A stretch of 41,858 bases of DNA from Chloroflexota bacterium (lineage in GTDB: Bacteria > Chloroflexota > Dormibacteria > Dormibacterales > Dormibacteraceae), in NCBI GenBank assembly GCA_005880315.1, contig VBHB01000082.1, positions 1 through 41,858 of the forward strand, written 5' to 3'. Positions 7,875 to 17,200 of the stretch are shown here, one piece after another. Every line of letters starts with the position of its first letter. Positions within the stretch are counted from its first letter, which is position 1. The notes beneath the pieces are model-generated. The model was given only the letters and a program-made list of their open reading frames with translations. It did no database searches and had not been told where the DNA came from. The translations under genes were made by a program, and so were the position numbers.

Positions 7875-8729
7875 TTACTCCCCTAGGGCCAGGCGAAGCT
7901 GGGCGCGGAGCTGGGCCACCGTCATGACGTCGCTCGCGATCCCAAACTTTTGGAGGCGCTGCGCCACTCGCGTCACCTGTGGCGGGCGCAGGAACGCCTT
8001 GCCAAGCAAATCCGCTTCTGAGAGCACCGTACTCGTCGCACCATCTGCGATGATCCGGCCCCCCGAGATGACGACCGTGCGGGGCACGCGCTCAGCAACG
8101 AGCGCCAGATCGTGCGTAATGACAATAATGGTCCGGCCGTCAGCGTTCCAACGCCCGAGCAAGTCCAGGATGTTGCGCGAGCCTTGAAGGTCGAGACCAG
8201 TCGTCGGCTCGTCCACGACAAGAACCGGCGGCGACATTGCGAGCACCGACGCAACCGCCAGCTTTTGCCTCAGTCCACGGCCGAGAGAGAAGGCGAATTC
8301 ATCCGCGTACTCGCGCAAGCCCACCAACTCGAGCGCTTCGTCCACCCGGCGCGCAGCCTCTTCCGGCGGCAGCTTGAGGTTATGGGGCCCGAACGCGACC
8401 TCAGTGCGGACCTTCTGGGCGAAGATCTGGTGGTCCGGGTTCTGGTACACGTAGCCGACAGTGCGGGCGAGCTCTGCCACAGAGGGACCTCGGGTGTCCA
8501 CCCCCATCGTGCGTACGACACCGGCGACAGGTTTCAGCAGGCCGTTGAAGTGCTTGGCCAGTGTGGTCTTGCCACCACCGTTCTGGCCGATCAGGGCGAC
8601 GTACTCCCCCTGCTCGACCCGCAGGCTCACGTCGTGGAGCACCTCCGGGCCCGACGCGGAATAGCGGAAACGAACTTCGCTGACGTCAATCGCCGGCTCC
8701 ATCCGCTGGAGTTGAACAGGTTCAGCCAT
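7875..8729 (-). CDS. ecfA2: ECF transporter ATPase A2 (system 1)
   Basis: 284 residues, one ABC ATPase domain. Walker A GQNGGGKT (48-55), Q-loop Q96, YQNPDHQIF typical of ECF ATPases, Walker B VLVVDE (169-174) and H-loop ITHD. The signature is degenerate: SLGRG (148-152) in place of LSGGQ. ATG overlaps the end of ecfA1 by eight bases. It pairs with EcfA1 and drives import by ATP hydrolysis. Confidence 0.93.
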   Translation of the reverse strand: MAEPVQLQRMEPAIDVSEVRFRYSASGPEVLHDVSLRVEQGEYVALIGQNGGGKTTLAKHFNGLLKPVAGVVRTMGVDTRGPSVAELARTVGYVYQNPDHQIFAQKVRTEVAFGPHNLKLPPEEAARRVDEALELVGLREYADEFAFSLGRGLRQKLAVASVLAMSPPVLVVDEPTTGLDLQGSRNILDLLGRWNADGRTIIVITHDLALVAERVPRTVVISGGRIIADGATSTVLSEADLLGKAFLRPPQVTRVAQRLQKFGIASDVMTVAQLRAQLRLALGE

Positions 8730-9609
8730 GACTGGCCAGCCTCACATGGTGGCGGCTCAACTTGTCCGTCAGCATGTTGATGGCGTCCTCCTCTCGAGCA
8801 CAGAACTCGGACTCGTCTATAAGTCCGTCCTGAAGCAGCCCAAAGAGCACTTCTGCGATTTGCGGCGCTCGCTCGCCGTCGGGGCGATGGAATGTGGCTG
8901 CACTGCGGTAGAGGACGTGTGGAGGACCCTGGTCGACGATTTGGCCGTCATCCATCACCAGGATTCGATCGGCCATTTCAGCCAGCTGCTCGGCGGCGTG
9001 CTCGACCATCACCACTGTGACGTCGCGCTTGCGTCGCAGTTGGGCGATGACCTCGAAGACCTCGTCCTTTCCCACAGGATCGAGTTCGGAGGTGGGCTCG
9101 TCAAGCAGAAGGATGTCGGGCTCGAGAATCAGCGCGTCGGCGATGGCGAGACGCTGCTTCTGGCCGCCGGAGAGCTGGTAGGTCTCGGCCTCGTCATAAC
9201 CATCGAGCCGGACCTCGTGCAACATGCGTGGGATAGCGGCCCGGATCAAGTCGGGGTCTCGCTTCAAGTTTTCAGGGCCGAAGGCAAGGTCCTCGGCGAC
9301 CGTCAGGCCGATGATCTGGGTTTCGGGGTCCTGGAACACCAGGGCGCTGCGCTCGAGAAAAGCACTCTGGCGTGTCACCGCCTTGCCCCCAACCTGAATC
9401 CGGCCGGAGAGTTCTCCAGCCGGAATCAGGCCCTTCAGACATAGGCAGAGGGTGCTCTTGCCGGCTCCCGAGGGGCCGGTGATCCCCACGAATTCACCGC
9501 GACGGACCACCAAGTCGACGCCGGCGAGGGCTTCTCGCTCCGAGCTCGGGTACCGAAATCGAAGTCCCTGGACCTCGATCACGTACTCTTCGGAAGTCGA
9601 GTCTGCCAT
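8722..9609 (-). CDS. ecfA1: ECF transporter ATPase A1 (system 1)
   Basis: 295 residues from ATG 9609, six bases after the S-component stop; the frame continues upstream inside that gene but only this part is ABC-like. Walker A GPSGAGKS (45-52), Q-loop in VFQDPETQI (Q93), canonical signature LSGGQ (146-150), Walker B ILLLDE (166-171), H-loop H204. The C-terminal ~60 residues after the ATPase core are longer than a minimal domain, as usual for ECF ATPases. Confidence 0.93.
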   Translation of the reverse strand: MADSTSEEYVIEVQGLRFRYPSSEREALAGVDLVVRRGEFVGITGPSGAGKSTLCLCLKGLIPAGELSGRIQVGGKAVTRQSAFLERSALVFQDPETQIIGLTVAEDLAFGPENLKRDPDLIRAAIPRMLHEVRLDGYDEAETYQLSGGQKQRLAIADALILEPDILLLDEPTSELDPVGKDEVFEVIAQLRRKRDVTVVMVEHAAEQLAEMADRILVMDDGQIVDQGPPHVLYRSAATFHRPDGERAPQIAEVLFGLLQDGLIDESEFCAREEDAINMLTDKLSRHHVRLASHG

Positions 9610-9614
9610 AGGTT

Positions 9615-10361
9615 TCAGGCCGGGCTCGAGGTCACCGGCCGCACTTTCGCGGTCTCTGCTCCCGGCTGATAGCGGTCTTTCCAGTAAAGGCCGCGCGCCT
9701 TCACGATCGGATACAGGATCGGTATCAGAATGGCGCCCACAACGGCGGAGGTCAAACCATGGTTGAGCAGAATGGCGGGCGTTACGATCCCCCAAGCCAC
9801 TGCAGTCGGGACCACGTGTGTGAAGTCCAGCCACCCTGGAATCACGATTGAGTGAATGATCGGTCCGACGATGATCGCCCAGAGGTAGTAGCTCGCGATT
9901 GCGGACGGGTATTTCCAGTTGGGCGTGCGCACTAGTTTGTAGGGCAACCAGGTCACGAATGTGTGGGACAAAAAGCCAGCCACGGAGCCGAGGGTGAGGG
10001 CGCCGGAGATGGCATCCCCGATCGGCATGGAGAACGTCACGCCTATGGCGCCAGGAAGGCCAAACAGAACGGAAAGTATTGGGGCTAACGAGAGCGTCGG
10101 GTTGAAGCCGCCGATGCCGGGTACGAACTGGAGCTGAATCGGCCGGCCCGCTATGTAGATCGCGGCTGAAACAGCGATCAAAGCGATCGTGGTGGCGTTC
10201 CACGGCACGTTGTTGCGTACGAAGCCGTGGCGGCTGATTGTCCAACCGGAGAACTCCATGATCCAGATGCCGATGGCCAGAACCATGGCGATCAACGCGA
10301 ACGCGATCAGCACTGGGCGTAAGGGCCCACCCCCAATGTTGGCCAGGAAACCTACATTCAT
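9615..10361 (-). CDS. ECF transporter substrate-binding S-component (system 1)
   Basis: 248 residues from ATG 10361, which has a perfect GGAGGAG ribosome site. About six hydrophobic segments: one near 15-35, then TIALIAVSAAIYIAGRPIQL, TLSLAPILSVLFGLPGAIG, GDAISGALTLGSVAGFLSH, YYLWAIIVGPIIHSIV and the last near 205-228. The small-residue-rich helix 1 is where S-components dock on EcfT. The preceding operator and following A1-A2-T genes make this a dedicated (group I) ECF importer. The ligand cannot be read from the sequence; downstream enzymes suggest a sugar-like compound. Confidence 0.82.
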   Translation of the reverse strand: MNVGFLANIGGGPLRPVLIAFALIAMVLAIGIWIMEFSGWTISRHGFVRNNVPWNATTIALIAVSAAIYIAGRPIQLQFVPGIGGFNPTLSLAPILSVLFGLPGAIGVTFSMPIGDAISGALTLGSVAGFLSHTFVTWLPYKLVRTPNWKYPSAIASYYLWAIIVGPIIHSIVIPGWLDFTHVVPTAVAWGIVTPAILLNHGLTSAVVGAILIPILYPIVKARGLYWKDRYQPGAETAKVRPVTSSPA

Positions 10362-10436
10362 GTCTCCTCCTTCTTTACTGAACTGAGCGAGAGGGGCGTC
10401 CAGGCCCCAGGTTGGAGGCCCCGTCACATCAAAAGT

Positions 10437-10712
10437 TCAACCCCTCCCGATCACCTCCTCGACCAGGATGTTGTCGCTCCATGTCGACGTGACCGAGTAC
10501 CGAATCGGAGCGCCGACCTCGCTGTAGTGGATCTCGCGCAGACCCACGAACAATGAGAGGTGCCTGCTGGGTGGTGGGTCCCCAGGAGCACGCTCCGAAT
10601 TGCCTCGCGAAAGGGTGGGTCGTGAGAAACCGAGTCCCTCAGCCAGGCCCCGTTCCCCAGCAAAGGCGTTCACCCCCGCGCCGGCATCTCCGCTGGATGG
10701 CCCCCGCAACAT
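10437..10712 (-). pseudogene. Internally deleted GntR regulator (helix-turn-helix joined to UTRA C-terminus)
   Basis: A 91-residue frame. Residues ~10-40 read like a GntR DNA-binding helix-turn-helix (AGERGLAEGLGFSRPTLSR; compare LPSERELAERLGVSRPTV), while the last ~38 (LREIHYSEVGAPIRYSVTS to the end) read like the final strands of a UTRA domain; compare QVHYAASGEPVLYCENW in the full GntR at 1808-2605. Roughly 150 intervening residues are missing, including the wing and most of the effector pocket. It lies just downstream of a palindromic operator and upstream of the ECF1 genes, the normal place for an autoregulator. Probably a decayed gene, possibly a minimal DNA-binding peptide. Confidence 0.6.
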
Positions 10713-10755
10713 TCGCAACTGCCTGCGTCGTTCGGGGCCGTCTGGCCAGAACTCC

Positions 10756-10771
10756 TGTCAGACATCTGACA
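10756..10771. promoter_or_regulatory. Palindromic operator for the ECF1 operon (GntR-type)
   Basis: TGTCAGA-CA-TCTGACA: two perfect 7-base arms around a 2-base spacer. It lies just after the -10 hexamer of the minus-strand promoter, around the expected start of transcription, where a bound repressor would block initiation. The GntR gene at 1808-2605 or the deleted one at 10437-10712 is the likely partner. Confidence 0.6.
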
Positions 10772-10774
10772 ACT

Positions 10775-10803
10775 ATGATCATCCGGTACGGCGTCTTTGT
10801 CAA
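10775..10803 (-). promoter_or_regulatory. Sigma-70-type promoter of the ECF1 operon
   Basis: On the minus strand a consensus -35 TTGACA (10803-10798), a 17-base spacer and -10 GATCAT (10780-10775, 4 of 6 matches). The predicted start of transcription falls near 10768, inside the palindrome. The transcript would run through the deleted GntR gene (leader of about 400 bases) into the ECF importer and catabolic genes. Confidence 0.55.
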
Positions 10804-10900
10804 TTAGGCCAAGGGTCTGGGTAATACTGCGAAGGTCCCCCATCGCGAGTCGTCTATATGTGGCACCGGCGCGGTCCAAGAAGCGCGCTAGCTCGGTCGT

Positions 10901-10949
10901 TCAAACTCAAGCCGTAACCGAGGCTTCCGCGCATGTTTGGGAGTAGGCC
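10901..10949 (+). repeat. Dispersed ~49-bp repeat, copy A
   Basis: Shares TCAAAC, CAAGCCGTAACCGAGGCT, GCGCAT and a following TTT-GGAGT-GG pattern with 18597-18645, same orientation. Both copies are in intergenic DNA. The origin is unknown; copy A is 11 bases before the longer repeat that includes the tRNA remnant. Confidence 0.6.
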
Positions 10950-10959
10950 GGCCACGTGA

Positions 10960-11125
10960 GGCCTTCGTTCCGCAACGTCGGCGATAAGCCATGACAAATG
11001 GTGGCACTCAGCGAGATCAGAGCCGTATTTCTGAACGGGGCGCAGCGATCTGTTAACGGCAAGGTCAAGGTTCGAATCCCTGGTCCAGAGCCAAACCTGT
11101 GTGCAAGTTCGTCTGATAGGTCTCA
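10960..11125 (+). repeat. tRNA-Asn 3'-half remnant, copy 2, with shared flanks (degenerate)
   Basis: The core 11050-11093 matches copy 1 with three substitutions and one deletion; the T-arm stem has a mismatch, so it is clearly not functional. Similarity to copy 3 extends upstream about 90 bases (10960-11049 against 28096-28195, sharing TTCG, GCAACG, CGGCG, GGCAC, CAGC and TCTGAACGGG). Similarity to copy 1 extends downstream (CCAAACCTG, GTGCAAGTTCG, CTGATAGG). The repeated unit is thus longer than the tRNA part and each pair of copies keeps a different flank. Confidence 0.65.
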
Positions 11126-11242
11126 ACAGGCTTTAGGCCCGATGTGCTCGCGCGCGTCTTTTATTAGTGGGTGCGCGGCGGGTTGGTCCCTTGGGATGTG
11201 CGCAAACCCAAACCGACGACCTCGCATTAAGAACATGCATCT

Positions 11243-14200
11243 ATGCAGCGCTTCAGAAATGACATACGTTTCAGCCTCGAGCTTTTCTGGCGCGAGCTAG
11301 GCGTCCCGCCGGGAGAGAGAAAGAGGGAGGGAAGCATCGGTTCTTTGGGACGCAAACCTGTCTACCAGGTGATCACGCCTGTCCTGCGTGGTGGGCTGGT
11401 GCTAGCGCTCGCGCTGGTGACGGTGGCACAGGCCGTCGTGCCGGCCGTTGCGTCCTTCAATTCCGCGATCAACTCCGCCGGCGGCACGGCCCCGGTGGCC
11501 GTTGCAACCGGAGATTTCATTGTGGATGGCAAGCCGGATCTAGCGCTCGCGGACTATGGTTCCGACAAAGTCTCGATCCTCAAAGGCAACGGCGACGGAA
11601 CCTTCACGGTCGGGACCAGCTACTCCGTCGGCAAGCAGCCCAGGGCGATCGTCGCGGCCGATTTCAACCACGACGGCAAGCTCGACCTGGCGGTTGCCAA
11701 CTCTGGCTCGAAGAGCGTATCGATCTTGATCGGTCTCGGAAACGGTTCGTTCATGTTCGCCCCGACCCTCAATACCTCCAACGCGCCGGTGGCCCTGGCG
11801 GTTGGAGACTTCAACGGAGACAGCAAGATCGATCTGGCTGTGGCGAACCAGGGTTCCAACAGTGTGTCGATCTTCCTGGGAGCCGCGATTGGGGGCACCT
11901 TCACGCTGGCGTCGACTTTCAGTGCGGGCACCGATCCAGTTGCGATCGCCGCGGCCGATTTCAACGGCGATGGCAAGACGGATCTGGCAGTCGTGGATCA
12001 GGGCACGAACTCGGTCTCGATCTTTCTGGCCATCGGGACAGGCATGTTCGTGCACGGATCGAATGTCGCCACTGGCGTCAAGCCGTCAGCCATCGCGGCG
12101 GGAGACCTCAACGGCGACGGCCGGCAGGACCTGGTTGTCTCCAACCAAACGTCCAACTCCGTAACAGTTCTGCTTGGGAACGGCTCGGGCGGCTTCGCGC
12201 CACGGCCGTCGGTGCCCACGAATGCCGGACCCGCCGCCATCGTTCTGGCCGACTTCAATCGCGACGGCAAGCTCGACATCGCATCTGCGAACATGCTCGC
12301 CAACAACGTCAGCGTCCTGATCGGCGATGGCAGCGGAGCCTTCGTCCCGTGGGCGCTGTCCCCGTTCGCCACCGGCAATATGCCGGAAGCCCTTGCAGTT
12401 GCGGACCTCAACGGAGACGGGGCCATTGACATCGTCACAGCGAATGCGGGTTCGAACAACGTCTCCGCGCTGCTGAGCCAGGCCGCCACCGCGACGACCG
12501 TCCACTCGTCGTCGAACCCATCGACCGCCGGCGAGTCGGTGACGTTCACCGTGACAGTTACACACCCGTCCGGCTCCCTCGTACCTGGGGGGACTGTCGC
12601 TTTCGAGGAGGGCACGACGACGATCGGCTCGAGTCCGCTTGGCTCGACCGGCACCGCGGCATTCGCAACCTCAACCCTCGCAGCGGGCAGCCACGTCATC
12701 GTTGCCGCGTACAGCGGCGACTCCAATTACGACCCGAGCCAGTCGTTGACTTTGACGCAGGTCGTCAACGGTGTTCCGACAACGGGCACGCTCATTGGCA
12801 CTCCGAATCCGGCCGACGTCACACAGCCAGTGACCCTCACAGCCGTTCCATCCGGCGGCATAGGGCCTTACAGCTACGCGTGGTCTCTCCTTTCCGTGCC
12901 TTCGGGCAGCACTGCGCTGCTGTCGAGCGCAACCGCCGGGTCGCCGACCTTCACCGCCGACCTCGCCGGGCCCTACTCGGTGCAGCTCATCGTCAAGGAC
13001 AGCCACGGCATCTCGTCGTCGCCAGGCACGCTGACAGTGACGGTCAACGCCGACCCAGGGACTCCATCCGTCAAGCTGAGCCCAAGCCCTGCCGACGTGA
13101 CGCAGCCAATCACCGCGAGCGCCGCGATCACAGGCGGCACCGGTCCGTACACATACGCCTGGTTAATGACGCCACCTACCGGCAGCGCCGCGACGCTCTC
13201 GAACAAGGCGGCGGCAAACCCCTCATTCACCCCCGACATCCCGGGCGCCTACACCGTCCAGCTGGTGATCACCGACCGCAACGGCTTCGCCTCGCCGGCG
13301 GGCACGGCGACGGTGGCGGTCAACCCGCTGCCGAGCGCCGGCGTCATTACTTCGACGCCGAGCCCGGCCGACACCGGCCAGACCGTTCACCTCTCGTCGA
13401 ACACGAGCGGAGGCACCGGCGCATTCAGCCATGCGTGGACGCTGACCGCGCCGGCCGGCAGCAAGTCCGTGCTCTCGAGCTCGAGCGCGGACTCGCCCAC
13501 ATTCGTGCCTGACATCGCGGGCACATATACTGCCGCGCTCACCGTCACGGACGCGAATAGCAAGAGCGCATCAGCGACGCCCCTTTCGATTTCGGTGAGC
13601 GCTGCTCCGAGCATCTCGTCGATCTCGGCGTCGCCCGCCTCGCCCGACGCCGGACAGCGGGTGCATTTCGCCGCCACGGTTTCGGGCGGCAGCGGCCCTG
13701 ACACGTTCGCGTGGACGATCATCAGCCCATCGGGCATAGTCACCAACCTGGCGGGTGCAACGCCCAGTCTCGTCGTCACCGAGACCGGCGCCTACAACGT
13801 CTCGCTCGTCGTCACCGACGGCAACGGAATCGCATCCAGCCCGCTCACTGCGATCGTGAATGTCCTCAGCGACCCGGTCGCCGGCACCCTCACCGCGACC
13901 CCCAATCCAGCCGACGTGAACCAGAACGTGGCCGCGTCCGCCAACCCGAGCGGCGGGACAGGCTCGTACACGTATGCCTGGACGCTAAGTGCGCCGCTCG
14001 GCAGCAGCGCGACGCTGTCGAGCACGACCGCGGCCGCTCCCAGCTTCAAACCCGACATTGCTGGCACCTACCAGCTCAGCCTCGTCGTGACCGACACCAA
14101 CGGTGTCAGCTCGCCCGCGTCCTTCGCGAGCCTCACGGCGGTCGCGGACCCGTCCGCGGGTGCACCCGCGGCGAGCCCGTCCAGCCCCGACGTCAGCCAG

Positions 14201-17200
14201 TCGACGACGCTGACGACCAACCCATCCGGCGGCGTTGGCGCTTACACGTACAAGTGGACCCTGACGGCACCGGGTGGAAGCAGCGCAGCGCTGTCGAGTG
14301 CCGGCGTTGCGTCGCCGACGTTCACGCCTGACCTGCCCGGCACCTACACCGTTTCCGTCACCGTGACCGACACGAACGGCGTGACGTCGCCAGCCGCGAC
14401 GCTGGTCGTCTCCGCGGTGCCGGGTCCCTCGGTCACAAACGTGCTGTTCAACCCCCACCCGGGTGAAGCCGGTCAGCTGATCCACGTCTCGGCCACGGTG
14501 AATGGTGGATCCGCTCCGCTCGCCTACTCGTGGACCCTGACCAACGCACCCAGCGGAAGCACCGCCACGCTCTCGGGCGCGACCACGGCGACCCCAACCT
14601 TCACGCCCGACCTCGCCGGCAGCTACACGGTGCAGCTGATCGTCACCGACTCGAACGGCTTCTCCTCGACGGGGTTCACCGCGAGCGTGACCGTCAACGC
14701 GTCACTCACTGCCGGACCCATCACGGCGAACCCGAGCATTCCGACCGCCGGCACGCAGGTCTCCCTTGCCGTGTCCATTGGCGGTGGGGTCAGCCCGGAC
14801 ACGTACGCCTGGACGCTGATCGCGCCCGCCGGCAGCGCCGCAGCGCTCTCGAGCACCACGGCCGCGGCACCCACCTTCACCCCCGACCGGTCCGGCCAGT
14901 ACAAGGTCGGCGTAACAGTCACCGACTCTCTCGGTGTTACCGCGTCGACAGTCCAGCTGGTGGTTCCGGCCTCTCCTGGCGCCGCGACGACACTGATTGT
15001 TTCCGGCTTCCCGACGACCATCTCCGCCGGCGTGCCGTCCACCTTCACCGTGACCGCTCAGGACGCCTTCGGCAACGTTGCCACCGGGTTCGCCGACAAC
15101 GTGCACTTCACGAGCAGCGACTCCGCGGCCACGCTTCCCGCTGACGCCACGCTCACGACGGGGACTGGCACCCTCCGCGCCACGTTCAACACAGTCGGGA
15201 CGCAGAACCTGATCGCCACCGGCGTGACTACCGGCACGACAGGCTCGGAAACGAACATCCAGGTGCTCCAGGGCGGCGCCTGCACCATGACCTGGACCAA
15301 CCTCGGGTCCACGTCGAACCTCACCGACTCCGGCAACTGGGACCAGAAACGGGCGCCGGTTTCGTCGGATGTGCTCTGCCTGAACCTCACGACCGACTTG
15401 GCCAACATGACCACCGGCACGCTGAGCGTGCAGGGAGTGAAGGTGTCCGGCACGCTAGACGTCATCGGCGGAACGCTTCTGCTGACCGATGGCGGCAGCG
15501 CATCGTCGATCGCCATTCTCAACCTTTCGGGTGGCAGCATCGGCGGCGCGGCCGAGCTCGACGTCACATCGCAGCTCAACTGGACCGGCGGACAGATCGG
15601 CGTCGCCGGTGACGGCGGTATGACCGTGCTGAAGAGCACCGCGACGGCTTCGATCGGCGGCACCGCCGACCACAACTTCGGCACGCCGCACACGGTGAAC
15701 CTGAATGGCGCAACCAACTGGAGCGGCGGCCGCCTTCATGTCACAGGCAACGCGAGCCTGAGCCTCAACAACATGGCCACTTTCACCGACTCAGTTGCCG
15801 CCAACGTCGACCTCGATGCCGGCGCGGCGGCGACCCTCTCCAACAGCGGTACCTTCAACAAGAGCGCGGCCGGGATCACCGCGATCCACGCGGCGTTCCA
15901 CAACACCGGAACGGTCAACCTGACGAACGGGATCCTGGTCTTGACCGGTGGCGATGGCGGCGCTGGTGCCAATGGCGCGTTCAGCGTCAGTTCGACCTCG
16001 TTGGGCTCCAGCCTCGAGCTCGACGGTGGAAAGTTCAGCAGCATGGTCGCTTCGACCGATGTCACCAGCTCGCTTGTCGTGGGCGGCGCAAACGTCACGC
16101 TCACCGGGATTGGCACCGGACTTGCCGGCCCGCTCAATGTCCTGGGCGGATCGCTCACGATTGCCTCGCCTCTTTCGATCACCCCGGCCTCCATTCACCT
16201 GAGCGGCGGCACGCTGGGCGGTCCCGGTCTGATCACCGGGACGCTGACCTGGACCGGTGGCACGCTCGGGGGTGGTGGCGGTCAGTTCTCCGGCACGGCG
16301 AACATCGGATCCGCGAACGAGATGGACTTCGCGGTTCCGTTCACGGTCAACCTGACGGGCGCGAGCACCTGGTTCGGCGGCAACCTTCGCGTGCTCAGCC
16401 CCGGCACGGGCGGCCAGCAGACGCTGGTCATCAACAACTCGAACGTCTTTACGGTCCAGGCCAGCAGCAGCAGCTTCCTGTCGGACTGCTGCCTCGCGCC
16501 GGCGGTCTTCGTGAACACCAGCTCGGGGAAGATCGACATCTCACGCGCAGGACAGGTGCTGTGGCAGGTGGGCCTGTTCAACGGGGGCACGGTCGAGGTC
16601 AACGGCAGCAACGGGGTGGCGACGAGCACGCTGACCCTGAGCGGTGGCAACGGGCGCAGCCTGGTGCCCAGCAACCAGATCGACTCCGGGTCGTGGAAGG
16701 TCGATGGGACTGGGAACAGCATCGAGTTCGCGGCGGGCAGCTTCGACAACCTGCAGCCGGGTGGGAGCAACGGCGGGGTGCTGCTGTTCAGCGGAGCGAC
16801 TGTGACCATGAGCCCGGCCAGCGGCTTCAACTCGGAGCTGGAGGTGGAGGGCGGCAGCCTGAGCATGCTCGGCAGCAGCGCGACCGGCCACAACCTGACC
16901 CTGGGCGGTGGCGGCACCTACAAGGGCGGGGGCAGCCTGACCGTGAACGACTTCCACTGGAACGGGGGGACGCTGGGCGACGGCGGCGGGACGCTGACGG
17001 TGACCGGAACCACGACCATTACCGGCAGCGCGGACAAGTTCCTGGCCGCGCCCTACCAGCTCAACCTGGAGGGCTCGGGGTCATGGTTTGGATCCGGCAA
17101 CCTGCACGCCCTGGCGCCGAGCTCGGCCACGTCCAGCTTCCTGATTCAGAACTTCGGCGGCTTCAGCCTCAGCGGCGGGGGCGGCTTCGTGGTCAACCCC

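Larger units (their letters stand above)
10804..11242. other. Intergenic stretch with repeats, no gene seen
   Basis: Between the ECF1 promoter and the giant secreted protein. It holds one copy of a ~49-bp dispersed repeat (10901-10949) and the second tRNA-like remnant. Short frames crossing it on either strand show no family similarity. Bases 11126-11242 before the giant gene show no clear promoter. Confidence 0.5.

Noticed and set aside
10362-10436. Vitamin riboswitch upstream of the ECF1 S-component
   Set aside because: The gap to the deleted GntR gene is only ~75 bases and shows no known aptamer motif; same for the 100 bases before ECF2.
12475-15000. CRISPR-like array in the PKD repeat region
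   Set aside because: The ~270-bp periodicity is protein domain repetition with diverged DNA and an open frame, not short identical repeats with spacers.
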